64,000 nt of DNA, taken from positions 3,410,001 through 3,474,000 of the forward strand of contig BSYQ01000005.1 of NCBI GenBank assembly GCA_030272585.1, in the 5' to 3' direction. This DNA is from Bryopsis sp. KO-2023. Lineage: Eukaryota > Chlorophyta > Ulvophyceae > Bryopsidales > Bryopsidaceae. Shown here in pieces: positions 1 through 12,400 of the stretch (the stretch's first letter is position 1; every line of letters starts with the position of its first letter). Made by a program: the position numbers and the translations under genes. The notes beneath the pieces were generated by a model. It worked only from the letters and a program-made list of their open reading frames with translations, did not search any database and was not told the DNA's origin.

Positions 1-570
1 CGTTAACGCGCGTGCTTCCTCCTCCAATCCCAGTCTGAACGAAACGGCCCTTTCAGTTTCTTCCCTGGGCTGTTTTTCACGCAGGAGAAGCCAGCATGTT
101 GCGCGCGTTCTTGAGGAAACCCCTCTCACTCACACACACGACATTCCCTGGACAGACATCGTCCCCGCAGTCAGTATCAACTGTCAGTATCTTTGGGACA
201 GGGAATCGATGACTCATCGATGATCGTGATCTAGCCATTACATTCGGAGCATGACCATGGAGCCCCGTTTCTCGCAGCGTTACTTTTTTTCTTTTTTCTT
301 GGGAAAGACAGACAAACGACAGGAAGAGAATCTGGCATCGGTGGTTTGCTCGAAACGCTTCGCGCGTGGTCGAGGTTTTCGCTGTGTGCTGCTTGGAGGT
401 GGAATTCGAGGGAGGGCTAGTGTTGCGGGTCTGGCTTTTGTTGTTGATCGTGAAAGGACGGTGGGGTTGGGTCCATATTCTTTTGCGGGGGGGGCGAGTT
501 GCGTTGAAAAGTCGAGGGGGGATTGTTAAACGAGTACGAGGAACATCGCAGGTCGCCACTGGAAGGTAGG
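1..570. other. Left-edge spacer upstream of XRCC4
   Basis: No exon is supported here. Open frames on both strands are short, overlap one another and show no family resemblance. The stretch presumably holds the 5' untranslated region and promoter of the XRCC4 gene that starts at 571. It also contains G-rich patches near 490-530. Confidence 0.5.
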
Positions 571-1805
571 ATGCACGTCAAAACGGTGTGTCGAGAGGTT
601 CGCGCGAACGGCGGCGATGTCCCGGTTTTATACGTGTTCGTTGCCTGGAAAGGTACTTCGTTTGACGTTCAAGTGACGGACGGCTCCGATGCGTGGGAAG
701 CCTTTGACTGCGCATGTCCGCGGAATACAGCCGTGGGCGAGGAAGCTTGGTTGATCAACGCCGAAAAAGCGCTCGTCTTAGGCGAAGGAGGCTACGATTT
801 TGAAACTGAGCGGAAATCCGACGGCTCCCTGGAGCTCCGGTGGTTTTGGCAATTGGAGCACGTCGCGCCGTCGACGCGAGCGATGGGGCGTTGCGGGTTG
901 AAACCGTCTCAGAATGTCAAGGAAACAGTGCAGGGAATATTGCGCCTGGCTTGCGGCTCGTTTGATGCGATGCGCGGTGCGGTTGAACGGATGGTTTTGG
1001 AAAAGAGCGCCTTGGAAGCGCGACTGGACGAACTGAGGCAGGTGTTGGAAAGAAGGGTGGAGGATTGGGAGGCTGGAGAGGGGCAGATGTTCGAACGGTT
1101 CGCGACCTTGATCAACTCCAGCAGAGCGCGCGCGCAGGAACTCGAGGGGAAGCTGGACTCCGCGACAAGAGGTTGATAAACGAGCCTTCCACCCGTTATT
1201 TATCTGGTCGCGGCACGTTGTACGATATGAACCAGTGAATTCTTGGAAATCATTGATTTATTGATTGATTGATGTGCTGCAGTGAACCCTATCCTCAACA
1301 GCTGGTGCCTTTCTTGCTGATAAAAGGAAATGGGAAAGGGAGTTGATGATTGCAAAAGTTCAACCCCGAATTTCAATTTCTTGTCTGTTCAGGTGGTTTC
1401 GAAATAAAACAGGGAAATCGAGACGATGAAAACAGTGACCCTTATGACGCAATGACTGAAGATGACTCACTGCCAGACCCACCATCCCCTGAGATGACCA
1501 AAACAGCAATGGACCCGAATACAGGTGGATCCCCCAAAGTGATCGGGACATCTGTTCGAACTGCTGGACCAGTGATCGAGACATCGGTTCGAACCGCTGG
1601 ACCAGTGTTCGAAGCCATGGATGCGGGTTTCGTTCAGGATGACCAACGACAAGGTGGTGGTGGTGGTGGGAGTAGCACCTTTGATTTCATGAACATGGAT
1701 ACGCAACCCATCAGAGATGGTGGTGGTGACGGGGGTTTCGGGGCTGACAGAGCTGCACGGGTTCGTGCCAGGGTTAGAGCAAGGCCAGTGGGGCGGAAGA
1801 GGTGA
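571..1805 (+). CDS. XRCC4: XRCC4-like NHEJ repair protein, two exons
   Basis: Exons 571-1171 and 1393-1805 join in phase 1 to give 337 codons plus stop, close to human XRCC4 (336 aa). XRCC4 is the nuclear scaffold that binds DNA ligase IV in non-homologous end joining. The first ~115 residues resemble the XRCC4 head: a VAWKG strand, then VQVTDGSDAWEAF, and a later LRWFW strand. Residues ~125-200 form a heptad-rich helix ending in MFERFATLINSSR, where animal and plant XRCC4 have a similar segment in the ligase-binding stalk. The tail is acidic, then Gly-rich, and ends in a basic RARPVGRKR that could be a nuclear signal. The ATG at 571 fits the family's N-terminus better than the in-frame codon at 523. 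The donor is GTTGAT, slightly weak. Assignment is by motif reading, not alignment. Confidence 0.75.
1541..1606 (+). repeat. 33-bp tandem repeat, two copies, in XRCC4 exon 2
   Basis: Two adjacent 33-bp units (1541-1573 and 1574-1606) differ at a few positions and encode the repeated octapeptide SVRTAGPV. A partial third unit follows. The unit length is a multiple of three, so the frame is kept. It lies in the tail expected to be disordered. Confidence 0.9.
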
Positions 1806-2794
1806 TTGTATTGAGCTTGATCAATGCGAGGGATGCAGGGTGGATTGGGTGAGGGGCTGAACGCTTTGGACATTTTGATTTTGCTTGTTGTTTTCGACCG
1901 GAACTCTGCGAGTTGTTTGGGGGTGCACATGGAAGGCGATTTTTAGTGGATTGCTTGTATAAAAGGGGCAGAACAAAAGTTTTAGAAGGGCGATATTTGT
2001 GGTGAACAGGGGAATGACCACCACGAGTGGGGTTGGTGACATGAAATGAAGGCACGGTTTGTAGGTAATTAGGGGTAGTATGACTTAGTGCCACAGGGGG
2101 GTCAGGACTTTTCGATAGGAATGGGCTAGTATCTAGATCTGTGTCAATTTGTCTGTATTTTGTATCACTACCCTCATGAAATTGCAAGCTCTTTTTGTAG
2201 GGCCTCTTTCTGGTGGCTTTTTTGTCACCATTTCCCACCTTCGTTGCCGTGTTGCATGGGATTTCCCCCGTTTGAACAGCGGATATTTGGGGGCATCGTG
2301 TAAAAGCTGTTGTAAGAATACGAGTGTCCGATTTTTCGCAGCCAGTCCACAAGCCCCGAAATTGCTGCTAAAACTCAGGAAAAACACTCAACAATGTTCC
2401 ACTGTTGTGAATGAATCATTCGATGGCCACCACGTGGGATTCCACCTGAGGACCTCAGCATCAGCGGCTGAAAGCTGAGAAAAGACGTCCCAAGGGAAAA
2501 GAAAAAAGCAACACAACTGGTTTCTGGCTGCGTTCTTTTGTCGTTGGGGTTCGGGACTGGTGGGTTTCAACATTCCGGAACGGAGGACTGCTGGTTTCAA
2601 AGTTTTCTGTTTCAAACTCGTCACCGAATTCTTTTGAACTTCGTCACGACGGCGGACGCACCAGCTTCCAGGTTCCCAGCCATCCGGCCGTTACTTGTCA
2701 TAAATTCCAAGACGAGTGGGTATAATCAGGACCAACGCCAGGGAGAGCTGAAGGGAAAAAGAAACAAGGCGATAAATAGAAGAAGTGAGACGCT
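1806..2794. other. Spacer between XRCC4 and the MATE gene
   Basis: About 1 kb with no supported exon. It should hold the XRCC4 3' untranslated region and the promoter and 5' leader of the MATE gene. Open frames at 2149-2478 and 2538-2807 have no recognisable protein character. Confidence 0.5.
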
Positions 2795-5700
2795 ATGGTG
2801 GGGCTGAACGCGATGAGTTACGGGACTTCGAAGTTTGCGGCTGTCAGGCACGGCGTGTGGCGTTCGACACGGTCAGAGGGGGCTAAATCTGGCGTGGCGT
2901 CACCTGGAATGCGTCGTGGAGACATGCGACAGAGAAACTTGGGTTTGCGAAAGGATGGCCTCGACGGTGGCTTGAGGGAGGATTTAACTTCCACGCGCGT
3001 CATAGCAACCGACGTGGCTACCGTGGTGGGCGACGAGATGCCGGAGGATGCGGCGGAGCAGCCGTCTCAATTGATTTCCGCCAACGGTGAGCTGGAAGCG
3101 TGGCACGAGGGCGTGGGATATCTTGACGGGGTGTCGCTGAAATTGTCGTCCCGTAGACGGGGCTCTCTTTCATCTGGCGCTCAAAGTTTCTCCAGTTTGA
3201 CGCTAGCCGTTTAGTAACATTCTGCTGACGTCTTCGGGTTCTCGTCGCGGATTGCTGAGAAACGGATGAACCAACTTCTTTGTTCCTTCACACGCAGGCG
3301 ACGTTTCGTTCTCGAGGCTGGGCCGATTCCTGCTGCCGTCTTGTGCACTGTGGGTGATTTCCCCGGTTCTATCTCTCGTCGACACGGCGGTGGTGGGCAC
3401 GCGCTGCAGCCTCGAACTGGCAGCCTTGGGACCCGGTGTTATGATGCTCGACAACTTGGCGTACCTATGCGCTTTTCTGGGGGCCACCGTGACGAATCGC
3501 GTCAGCGTGTGTTTCAGCAGGAGGGACTTGAAGGGCGCCGGAAAGGTGTTGTCCGAGGCGTCTATAATAGCGTTGCTGTTGGGCGCACTTTGCTGCGTGG
3601 CTTTACATTTATGCGCACCGGCAGCACTGGAATTAATCGCAGGAACAGCGTCGGCGAGCATCGTCGCGCCAGCCTTGGCTTACATCCGAATTCGGTGAGT
3701 GGCCCATCCAATGACAAAACCGAGTTTCTGGCTTATTTATCATCATTGATTGGGGGAAAAAAGCCAATCTACCAGAACTCGCTTGATTGGCAGGATTGGG
3801 AAGGAGAACAATGGTGTCTGCTGGGTGGGTCCAAAAAAAAAAGAAAGAAAGCAAAGTGAAAAAGATTTCTTGTTTAAGTGGGTGGGTGTGGATGCTGTCT
3901 GTCTTTTTTTTGTTAGGGCTGTTGCGCTGCCAGCCTGCATGATTTCCCAGGCAATTCAAGCATATTTCTTGGCTGCCCAAGATCCATTCACACCCCTCCT
4001 CGCCATGTTGCTTGCAGCCTCCCTCAATATCGTTGGGGACCTGTGGCTGGTCAATGGCTTGGGTTGGGGAATAAAAGGCGCCGCACTCGCCACCAGCTTT
4101 GCTCAAGTAGGACTTTCCCCCTTTTTCTCAAAAAAGAAAAAAAACATGCATACAAATAAACCCTCGGAATTCTAATATTCGAAATAAAGGAGTTTTCCTT
4201 CCACACATGATTTTTTTTTTCCTTTTACAAAAAAGCATGCCCTCCCTCCCTCCCTCCCTAATTCTCACCTGGCATCACAAGAAACCCCCCTCGACTGATT
4301 TGCTTACCTATAAAAAGCACCTAAATAATGAATCAGAAATTACCCTAATGCTTGTTTGGTGCATTTTTGTGTTTAGATTGCTACAGCGGGAGTTCTAGTG
4401 GCAGCACTGTACAGACCGCTGGTGGCTGGCTCGGCGATGCCCGGTGCAAGAGCGACCATGAATTGGCGATTCCCTGGGGTCGCCCGGACATGGGAATTCA
4501 TGAAATCTTGTGGTGGGATTTTTGGCACTGTCATTGTCAAAACGATGATGTACTCTTCCCTGACTGCCTTGGCAACCAATCTCAGTCCCGTTCACAGCGG
4601 AGCTCACCACGTCGTCATGAGTAAGTATTGTGTGTGTTCCCCCCGCGCCCCACCCCCCCCCCAAAAAAAAAAAAAAAATAGAGAAAAAAATAGCTAGCAA
4701 AAACGTATATGAGAAACCGAATCATAACCGTGACATTCAAACACGGGGATTGTGATTAGGGATTGGGCGGTCGTCTCAGATCACTCTTGCGTTGTTGAAT
4801 GGGTTTCAGCCTCGAAACAACAGATTTGAAAAAAAAATCACAATGGTCTATAAATAAATAAATGAATAAATAAAATTGACCAATTAAGTTTTATTTATTT
4901 GCCTATTTTTGAACTTGAAAAAAAAAAAGGATATTTCCGGATCTTCATAATCAAATAACAATTCTGCGATGTTGTGAAACCTTTTTTTTTCTTCCCTTGC
5001 TTGGTGTCAAGGATTTCCATTGAGTTTCACAAAGACTGACATTTTGTGGTTTTTGCCCTTGGTTGTGGATCCAGCCCTGTTCTTGTTCTTTTGCTTCGTT
5101 GGCGAGAGCATGACCATGGCAGCTCAGGCATTCGTGCCTGGATTCATCGGCCAGCCCAAACTCGCCTGGAAACTGGCTCGCACCCTCCAAGGCACTGCGC
5201 TGGTGCTGGCGGTGTCGACAGGACTGGCCGCCGGCTCCTTCCTTTTCGCTTTTCCATTCTTGTTCACCAGCAGCCCCGCCGTGATGGCGGCTCTCATTGA
5301 GCTGGTGCCGCTCTTCTCGCTCGTGCTTTTCTTCCATTGTGCCTCGAACATTTCCGAGGGACTGTTGATAGCCGGTACTTCCTTGAGATTCACCCCCGAA
5401 CCGCATGGGGGGCCAGCTATCCATGCTGTGAAAAAATAAATAAGCAACATGTTCAAAAACATATTTTGTACATGGCCATACATAAATAGATGCATGGGTG
5501 CCATGCGAAACTCACTCCATTGTATACAGTCGCTTCGAATATCAAGCAGTGTTAGCCATCTTAGCATGTCGCTTGTTTTCGTAAATCTGAGCTATTACCA
5601 GATTTGGTGACAGAAACAGAAATTACTTTAACAACCCATTACCTGTTTCTACATGTTTATCACTAATATATCCGCTAATGAGAAGTTTCTGAAAATATTT

Positions 5701-7481
5701 ACAAACTTGTTTGACATATAAACATATTAATCTATTTATTTTTTGTGTAAAGTATTTATGTATTTGTATTTCATGCAGTGTGAATTATTTATGTATATTT
5801 GAATGAATTTGTTTCATCGATTTTTTCACAGGCTTTGGAACTTTTGTTGAAATAATACATATTTATTTATTCCTAAAAGTATAAAAATAATTTTCAGATA
5901 ATTTTGATTGGAAATTCGCAAATTTTTTTTCCCAAAACAGCAATTCGATAAAGAAACTATCCATGTCATTGCAGTATACATACAACATCGTACAAAGTTC
6001 TGTTTTGTGCTGTTGTCTTGGTTTTCTTTTTTCAATGTGTTTTAAACTCTACAACTCTTTGTTTGAAAAAAAACAAGCCGTCAGTTTTTGAGGACGATAC
6101 ATTCATCCCAGCATTCCTGTTTCGGAAACAGACTTTTTGCATGTGTGTTTATCTTTTCGCTATGGGGTGCACCTTTGCAAATATATATACATATATATAT
6201 ATATATATGTACCTTTGTCATTTTTTATTTTATTTTTTTTTGGGGGGGGGGTCGAATCTTCTGGGTGTGTTTGCAAGTATTTGTTTATGGAAAATGCAAG
6301 TGGTTCTGCCGCTCTTTCCAAGCGAGGTTGAGAAATAGGGAACGCATCAACTTCTCGATCGAGGTGAGATCAATTTCTCGCAACATATAATTTTCCCTTT
6401 TGATGCTCTTTTTTCTTCTTTCTTTTTAAAATAATATGATAAGCACACAGACTATGTTTTCCAAAAAGGCTGGGATTTGCAATTTGTGCATTCGAATTCT
6501 TCTTCTCAACGTTCGTGGAGAGAAGCGGAAATGAGTGAAGAAAGAAACTTGATGCATGAGCATAGTTTTATTTTGCATTCTTTTTTCTTTTTTTTCATTT
6601 TTTTTTTCGTTCTTTTTCTTTTTATTCAATTCCCTAGGTAGCTTCACAGAGAGATCCTCGATCTCAACGAACCACATTCACGATGTTGTTATGGAATTTC
6701 CTCAAACCTTACCTCCCTGTCATGGTTTGTTGAAATATCCATAAAAAACGATCTCAACTTGTCTTGAGATGCGGGATGAATGTTGACTAAACCTCCATTA
6801 CTTGCTCACTGGGTAAGTTTGTAGTGCAGTGACTGGGGTGGAGTCAGGTAATATCCACTTCTTTTGGAAAATAAAATTTTGTTGCAGCTTCTCAGGTTCC
6901 GATACGTTTCTGTATCGCAGTTGGGGGTTTTGTTTTCTGTGGCTACGTTTGGGTAGGTGCGATCGAGATGATGGAGAAGTTGAATGTTGTGGTAATAAAA
7001 GTGAGGTATGACAGGGAAGCCGTGCAGTACTTTGGAATTTTGAGGCGGTACATTTCTGAACCGTACCGCCTTGAAATTGCAGTACTGCCGGTGTGCCCTG
7101 ACAGGTAGGGTAGGGTGGGCAGACATCGACGCGGGAAAGTAATATACTCGGGTGCACCCCATATGGATAGTGGGGTTGGCGACTTAATACATAGAATTGA
7201 GTAAAAACAGAGCTTCTGGGGTAAAAGAGTTTGAGAGCGTGTGTGGTGTGTGTGTGTGTTGTACAGGGCGTGATTTATCGTTTTTGATGAAAAGCTACCC
7301 AGTGAATATTGGTTTCAGTCTCTGTACGTCGCTGTATTTGAGAAGTACAGGGGTTGGTCTGGGTGCATTGTGGTGTTGCGTCTTGCAATTTCAAATAACG
7401 AGGCTGTTGTTTAATTGGGTGAGGCTGAGCAGGCCGACTGGAGTTTTGAGCAGATCTGTTCCGTTGCCCAGAGATGGCTGA
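2795..7481 (+). CDS. MATE-family carrier, EDS5-like, probably plastid envelope
   Basis: Six exons (2795-3086, 3298-3694, 3917-4106, 4377-4620, 5075-5374, 7267-7481) keep phase throughout and give 545 aa, the length of plant EDS5 (about 540). MATE proteins are 12-helix, cation-coupled exporters of organic compounds; EDS5 exports a salicylate precursor from the chloroplast. Marks of this subfamily are LVDTAVVG and LELAALGP in the first repeat, GIKGAALAT at the end of exon 3, GESMTMAAQAFVPG, and AGRDLSFL across the last junction followed by LQFQITRLLFNW. The first ~100 residues are Arg/Ser-rich and hydrophilic, as expected of a transit peptide. The start of exon 5 was chosen because it keeps the usual 17-residue spacing from AHH to GE. 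The substrate cannot be read from sequence. Confidence 0.9.
4653..4678. repeat. C10-A16 composite homopolymer (T-run/G-run on the minus strand)
   Basis: A run of ten C directly followed by sixteen A lies in MATE intron 4, just past the GTAAGT donor at 4621. It is one member of the T-then-G tract class discussed in the findings. Confidence 0.9.
4848..4877. repeat. AAAT-type microsatellite
   Basis: Imperfect tetranucleotide array of ataa units inside MATE intron 4. Confidence 0.8.
6180..6251. repeat. AT microsatellite followed by T9-G10 tract
   Basis: An alternating AT block (about 6180-6208) is followed at 6233-6251 by nine T and then ten G. Both lie in the 1.9-kb intron 5 of the MATE gene. 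Confidence 0.85.
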
Positions 7482-9490
7482 GCATGATGATGAAATTTAT
7501 TTGATTTAACCGGCCAAAAAAAAAAAGAAACGAAAAGGTGAGGTAAAAGATATGTTACGGATGAGACGAGGGAAAAACAAAACTGATGAGGATTTTTTTT
7601 TTTATGGCGGGAAAAAAAAAGGTACGCATGAAGGAAGTGTACTTGTGTAGGAATACATGATGTAGATATGACTTTGCATGTCTGGGTTATTTTATTTTTG
7701 TTTTTTATTCATGGTGGGTTTTGTTGGGGGTGGGGCGGGGGGTTGATTTTCCTGAGAAGACTTTCTGCGAGAGAATGTAGATGTCAGAATATATATATAT
7801 ATTTTCTGTTATTATTTTTTTTTTTTTTGGGGGGGGGGAGAGTTCGAGAAAAGCATGAAAAAGATGAGGCAATGCAAAACAAAGGAAGAAAGCAGGAAAC
7901 CATATCGAGTTTCTGGAAATTGCAGTGAAAAGAAAAAGAAAAAAAAAAGAGAAATGTCTTAGCGTTACTGTTTTCTGAGGAGGTAACAAAAAGAGGATCA
8001 AGAGCAATGGACTCTTTTCGTTTCACTGCGAATTCTGTGAATTCTTCCTTTTTTTTTGGGTGATCTCTGGTGTCTGTTTTTTTTTTGGTTACAGATTTAG
8101 TATTAGCGCTGCTAGGTGATGCGATACGTTTGGAAGAAAAACAAAACATATTCATCGTTTGTGGCAATTCCGGTGTTTTTAGCCCAATGAATGGTGCCCG
8201 CAAATGTCGATGCTTTAAACAAGCAAGCCAAATTACAAAAAAGAATCAAAACATACGAAGTTGAAAAAAAAAGAGAAACAAAAGCACGAAGCATGAAAAA
8301 AAAAAACAAATGACGTATAATTATCCTCTGATTTTTATGTTCTGTTTTTCTTTTTTTTTTTTTTTCTTTTCTTTTCTTTTTTTTTGGTTTTTTTTCTAGT
8401 TCTCCATGCCTTTTGCTGTATTGTGATAGACATCCAGAAACAAATGTGTATATTTGTAGAGTTTGCATACATACTGAAGTGATTCGGTCAGGAAAAAAGC
8501 TCGGATGGAAAAAAAAAGAAAGGAGGAGGAATCCTTTTTGGGCAATTCTGGGAGTTACGGAGGAAATTCAATGGGTATGGGGGTTAAACGAATGGTTAGT
8601 AGGGTTTTGGCTGTTTTTTCTTCAGGTTCAGTTTTTACTTTCGAGGTCTTTTTTTTTTGGGGGGGGGGGGGTCGGGGGGGTGGACGATCAACGAATGTAT
8701 ATCTGTGCCTTCAGCGATTTGGATTTGGATTTGGGTGGGAATGGAAGGGTTTCTGAACAGTAAAAGAGAAGAGAAATTGCCCGTTAACAGAATTTGGGTA
8801 TTTGATGAAGCACTGTGGAAGTTTTGGGGAGGGGAAGAGGTTGGGGGGTTCCAAATTTTGGGCCGATGGAGGGGGATGGCAAAATGGTAGGTGATGGTTG
8901 CATCGGTTCTGAGAGATGGAAATCGAATGGAATCTGTGTAGCTTCAAGAATTGTAGATCATCTGGCCATGAAATGTGAAAAGAGGGGGGGCGGGATGAGT
9001 TTTCTGTCCAATTTGCCACCCTTTGGGCGAATCGATCCCATTTGAGCTTCCACGAGACAAGTCTGGGGGTGGAACATTCTTGACACAAGAACAACAAGAA
9101 ACCCACCTGCTGGAAACTAACCTGCTTTTCAACTTCCTCCTTTTCCACCAAACGCGCCCACAAACTCTGCAATTACATGACCAGAAACGCATTTGGTATT
9201 CATCCACCCAGCCAGCCCCCTGCGAATCAGCCAATTGCAAGGAAGGAGATCGAACTCCGAAATTTTGAGACAGGCGAGGTTCTAAATATAGAGGCGGTTG
9301 GGCATGACAGAGGTTAGAAGATTCTGGACCGGCGGCGCTCGTGCGACCGAATGTTTGCCCAAGCGAGACAAAACACCACATCGAACCCTGATTCTTTCCT
9401 TTATTTTGTTTTGACCCCAATTTCCGGTCACCATCCTCAGGCCCCCGTCCTGACATACGTTCACACGGCCGCAGCCCCAGCGAAGTTGCG
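7482..9490. other. Homopolymer-rich spacer between the MATE and helicase genes
   Basis: Two kilobases without a supported exon. They contain two T-run/G-run tracts (T14-G10 at 7815-7838; T10-G13 at 8649-8671), an interrupted T-rich block near 8345-8400 and AT repeats near 7790. The last few hundred bases lose the homopolymers and probably carry the helicase promoter and leader. Confidence 0.6.
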
Positions 9491-12400
9491 ATGAAAGCGG
9501 AGAAGATGGAGTTGGAGGCGGACGCAACGATGGATACGGAGAGTTCCGACCGCTCCGACAAACCCAAGAAGGAGAAGAGGAAAGATAAAAAACTAAAAAA
9601 AGAAAAATCAGACAAAAAGGATAAGAAGGAAAAGCGCAAGCGCTCGTCGTCCGCCGGGGAGCCCCAGGAAAATGGGTCGAAAGTGCTGAGAGTGGACGGG
9701 GATGAGGACGTCCGAGCGAACGGTGTCGACGCGAACGGAGCAGCTGAATTGAGCAACGGGAATGCCACGCCCCCGAAAGATCCGATGGCGATCGATAATT
9801 TTCGACTTTGCGATACCGTGAAGGGAATGCTCAAGGAGAAGGGCTTCGAGGCGTTGTTTCCCATCCAAGCGCAGACCCTTGACAACTTGCTGGACGGTTT
9901 CGACGTGGTGGGCCGTGCGAGGACGGGGAGCGGAAAAACTCTGGCTTTTGTATTGCCCATCGTGGAGCGTCTGAGGGCGGACCCCTGGGTTCAACAACAG
10001 ATTTATGGTCGACCACCCTCGGTGTTGGTGCTCGCTCCAACGCGCGAACTGGCCAAACAGGTGCGTTATTCGGAGGGCGGGGATGAAAAAGTTCAAAATA
10101 GACCAAAAAACAAGGAGAAGAAAAAATACCAACGCGAACCTTGAGAGCGTCCCAAGTTGGTCATGCCTGCCAAACCTTGGGGGGATGGAGGCTCCTTTTC
10201 TTGATTGCTGAATTTTTGATTTTGTTGAGAAAGGATGCTCGGACTGTTTCCCACTGGATCCATCCAAAGAAACAATCCATCTGTTTTTTTTGTGTATTTT
10301 TTTTTTCTGAGAAAAATCCTGAGGGATAAATTCTTTGGGGTTGGCAGGTGTCGGCCGATTTTGAGTGGATTGGAAAGGCGGCAAACTTGGTGACCACTTG
10401 TATTTATGGAGGAACCCCCATGCAACCCCAGGAAAGAGCCTTGCATCAAGGAATTGATGTTTTGGTCGGCACTCCCGGTCGAATCAAAGACCATTACGAA
10501 AACGGCTCCCTCATTCTGGGACACCTTAAGTGAGTGGTTGCTCTGTGGATCATCAATTCAAATCAAGCTTCGAACAAAAAAGCGATTTCACAGTTTTTTT
10601 CAACCGTGGAAAGAGAAAAGGGAGTCTGAGGGTCCATCCCTTTTCAATTCTTTCTTGACCATCATTATTTTGGATTTCAACTTGGCGGCGTCACAGAATG
10701 GCAAAAAACCCTTGTTAGACTGTGTTTCGGTGTTGAACATTTTTTTGGGAACACACTGTCTATTTGTTTATTTATTTATTTTTGAGGAAAGGGTTCTTCT
10801 TTTGGGAGCGATGTATTTGTGATGTGATGTGGCGGTTTTCGGATTTTTCTTCAGGCCCGTTCCCCAAATTTTCTTAAAAAACGAGTTGTACCATATTAAG
10901 GGCTGCAACTTTGTTGGGAAGATACAGACCCGGCCTGATTTTTTTCCGCTCCTCCTTCACAAACCTTTGATTTGTTCTTTTTTTTTCCCGTCTGTTTTTT
11001 TCCTGTCAGATATCAAATTCTTGACGAGTGCGACCAAATGCTGAACATGGGATTCGTGGAGGATGTGGAGCTCCTTCTGAACGCCGTCGAGAATCGCGAT
11101 AACGTTCAAACCCTGCTATTCAGCGCGACTCTGCCGAGATGGGTGACTCAGATCTCCAAAAAGTTCCTCAAGCCACAGTTCAAAACCATCGATTTGGTCG
11201 GGGAGTCCAAGATGCAGGCGGCAAAATCTGTCCGACATTGCATGATTTCGTGCCACTACAAGCAGAGAGATGGATTGATACAAGACCTCATTCGGTGCTA
11301 CTCGGGGGGCCGCAATGGTAGAACGATCGTGTTTGCTGAGACGAAGGTGGACTGTGACGATGTGTGTGGTGCAATCGGAAGGGAGCTGGGCGCCAGAGCG
11401 ATTCATGGAGATATTCCACAAGCTCAGAGAGAGGTGGGGGAAGGTTGATTTGTGGTGTTGCCGGCTGTTGTATAAAAAGACAGGGATGCCCACAGGAAAT
11501 GTTGACCTGTGTGCAGCACAAGTCCTTGTTGCTAGATTTCTACGATACTGGATTTTGTCAATTATAAGCGCTTATGATTCTATTTGGAGTTTTACATTTT
11601 TTTTTGTGTTGAAATTTGTTTGACAAGGCCATAAAGCCGAGTGGAGCCCGTTCACGGAAATGTGTTGGGCTCGAGTAATATATATTATTTTATTTTTGGA
11701 AGGGTGTTATTTTGTCTGATTGCCATGGTCTTGGGAATATGTCAATTTCTGAACCTTTGATTTTTTGCTTGCTCTAAAAGGAAGCAGATTTGTGGAACAA
11801 TGTGTTCTGAATTTCTTTTTTTCTCTTGCCTCTTTCCCAGTTGACCTTGGCAAGTTTCAGAAATGGCCAATTCTCGGTCCTCGTGGCCACTGATGTTGCA
11901 GCTCGAGGGTTGGACATCACAGGGGTCGAACTCGTGGTGCAGTGCCATCCTCCAAAGGACTACGAATCGTACATTCACAGGTAGAGGGCGAGCCATCCCC
12001 ACCAGACAGACTGAGAGTATCTCTATGTGTGGGGTGTTTCCTTCCCTCCTCCTCATCTTATTTCTTTTTTTTGGGGGGAAGGGGGATGTTTTTCAAACCC
12101 TGGCCTGGAAAAGGTCACCCAGTGTAAGTAGGGCTGGTGAAAGGAAGCAACGATTACCCAATCGCATCTCAAATCATCGCAAGCGGAACTAATGTCTTTT
12201 TTGGGTGTGGTGATCAGGTCTGGAAGAACTGGCCGTGCTGGTAAAACCGGGATTTCTATAGTTCTGGTCGACAGAAAGCACGAATTCCAGATCCCGTATA
12301 TTTCGAAGCAAGCGGGGGTGAAATTCGAAAGATTGGGGGCTCCTCAGCCTGAAGATATGGCCAGGGTTGCGGCGGATAATGCCGCTGATGATTTCGTGAG

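Noticed and set aside
5015-5074. Earlier start for MATE exon 5 at an AAG acceptor at 5011
   Set aside because: It would insert about 20 residues and break the usual 17-residue spacing between AHH and GE, which the acceptor at 5074 preserves.
8944-9960. Minus-strand open frame of 338 codons
   Set aside because: Antisense to the first helicase exon and its leader; Ser/Phe-rich mirror of a Lys/Glu-rich N-terminus.
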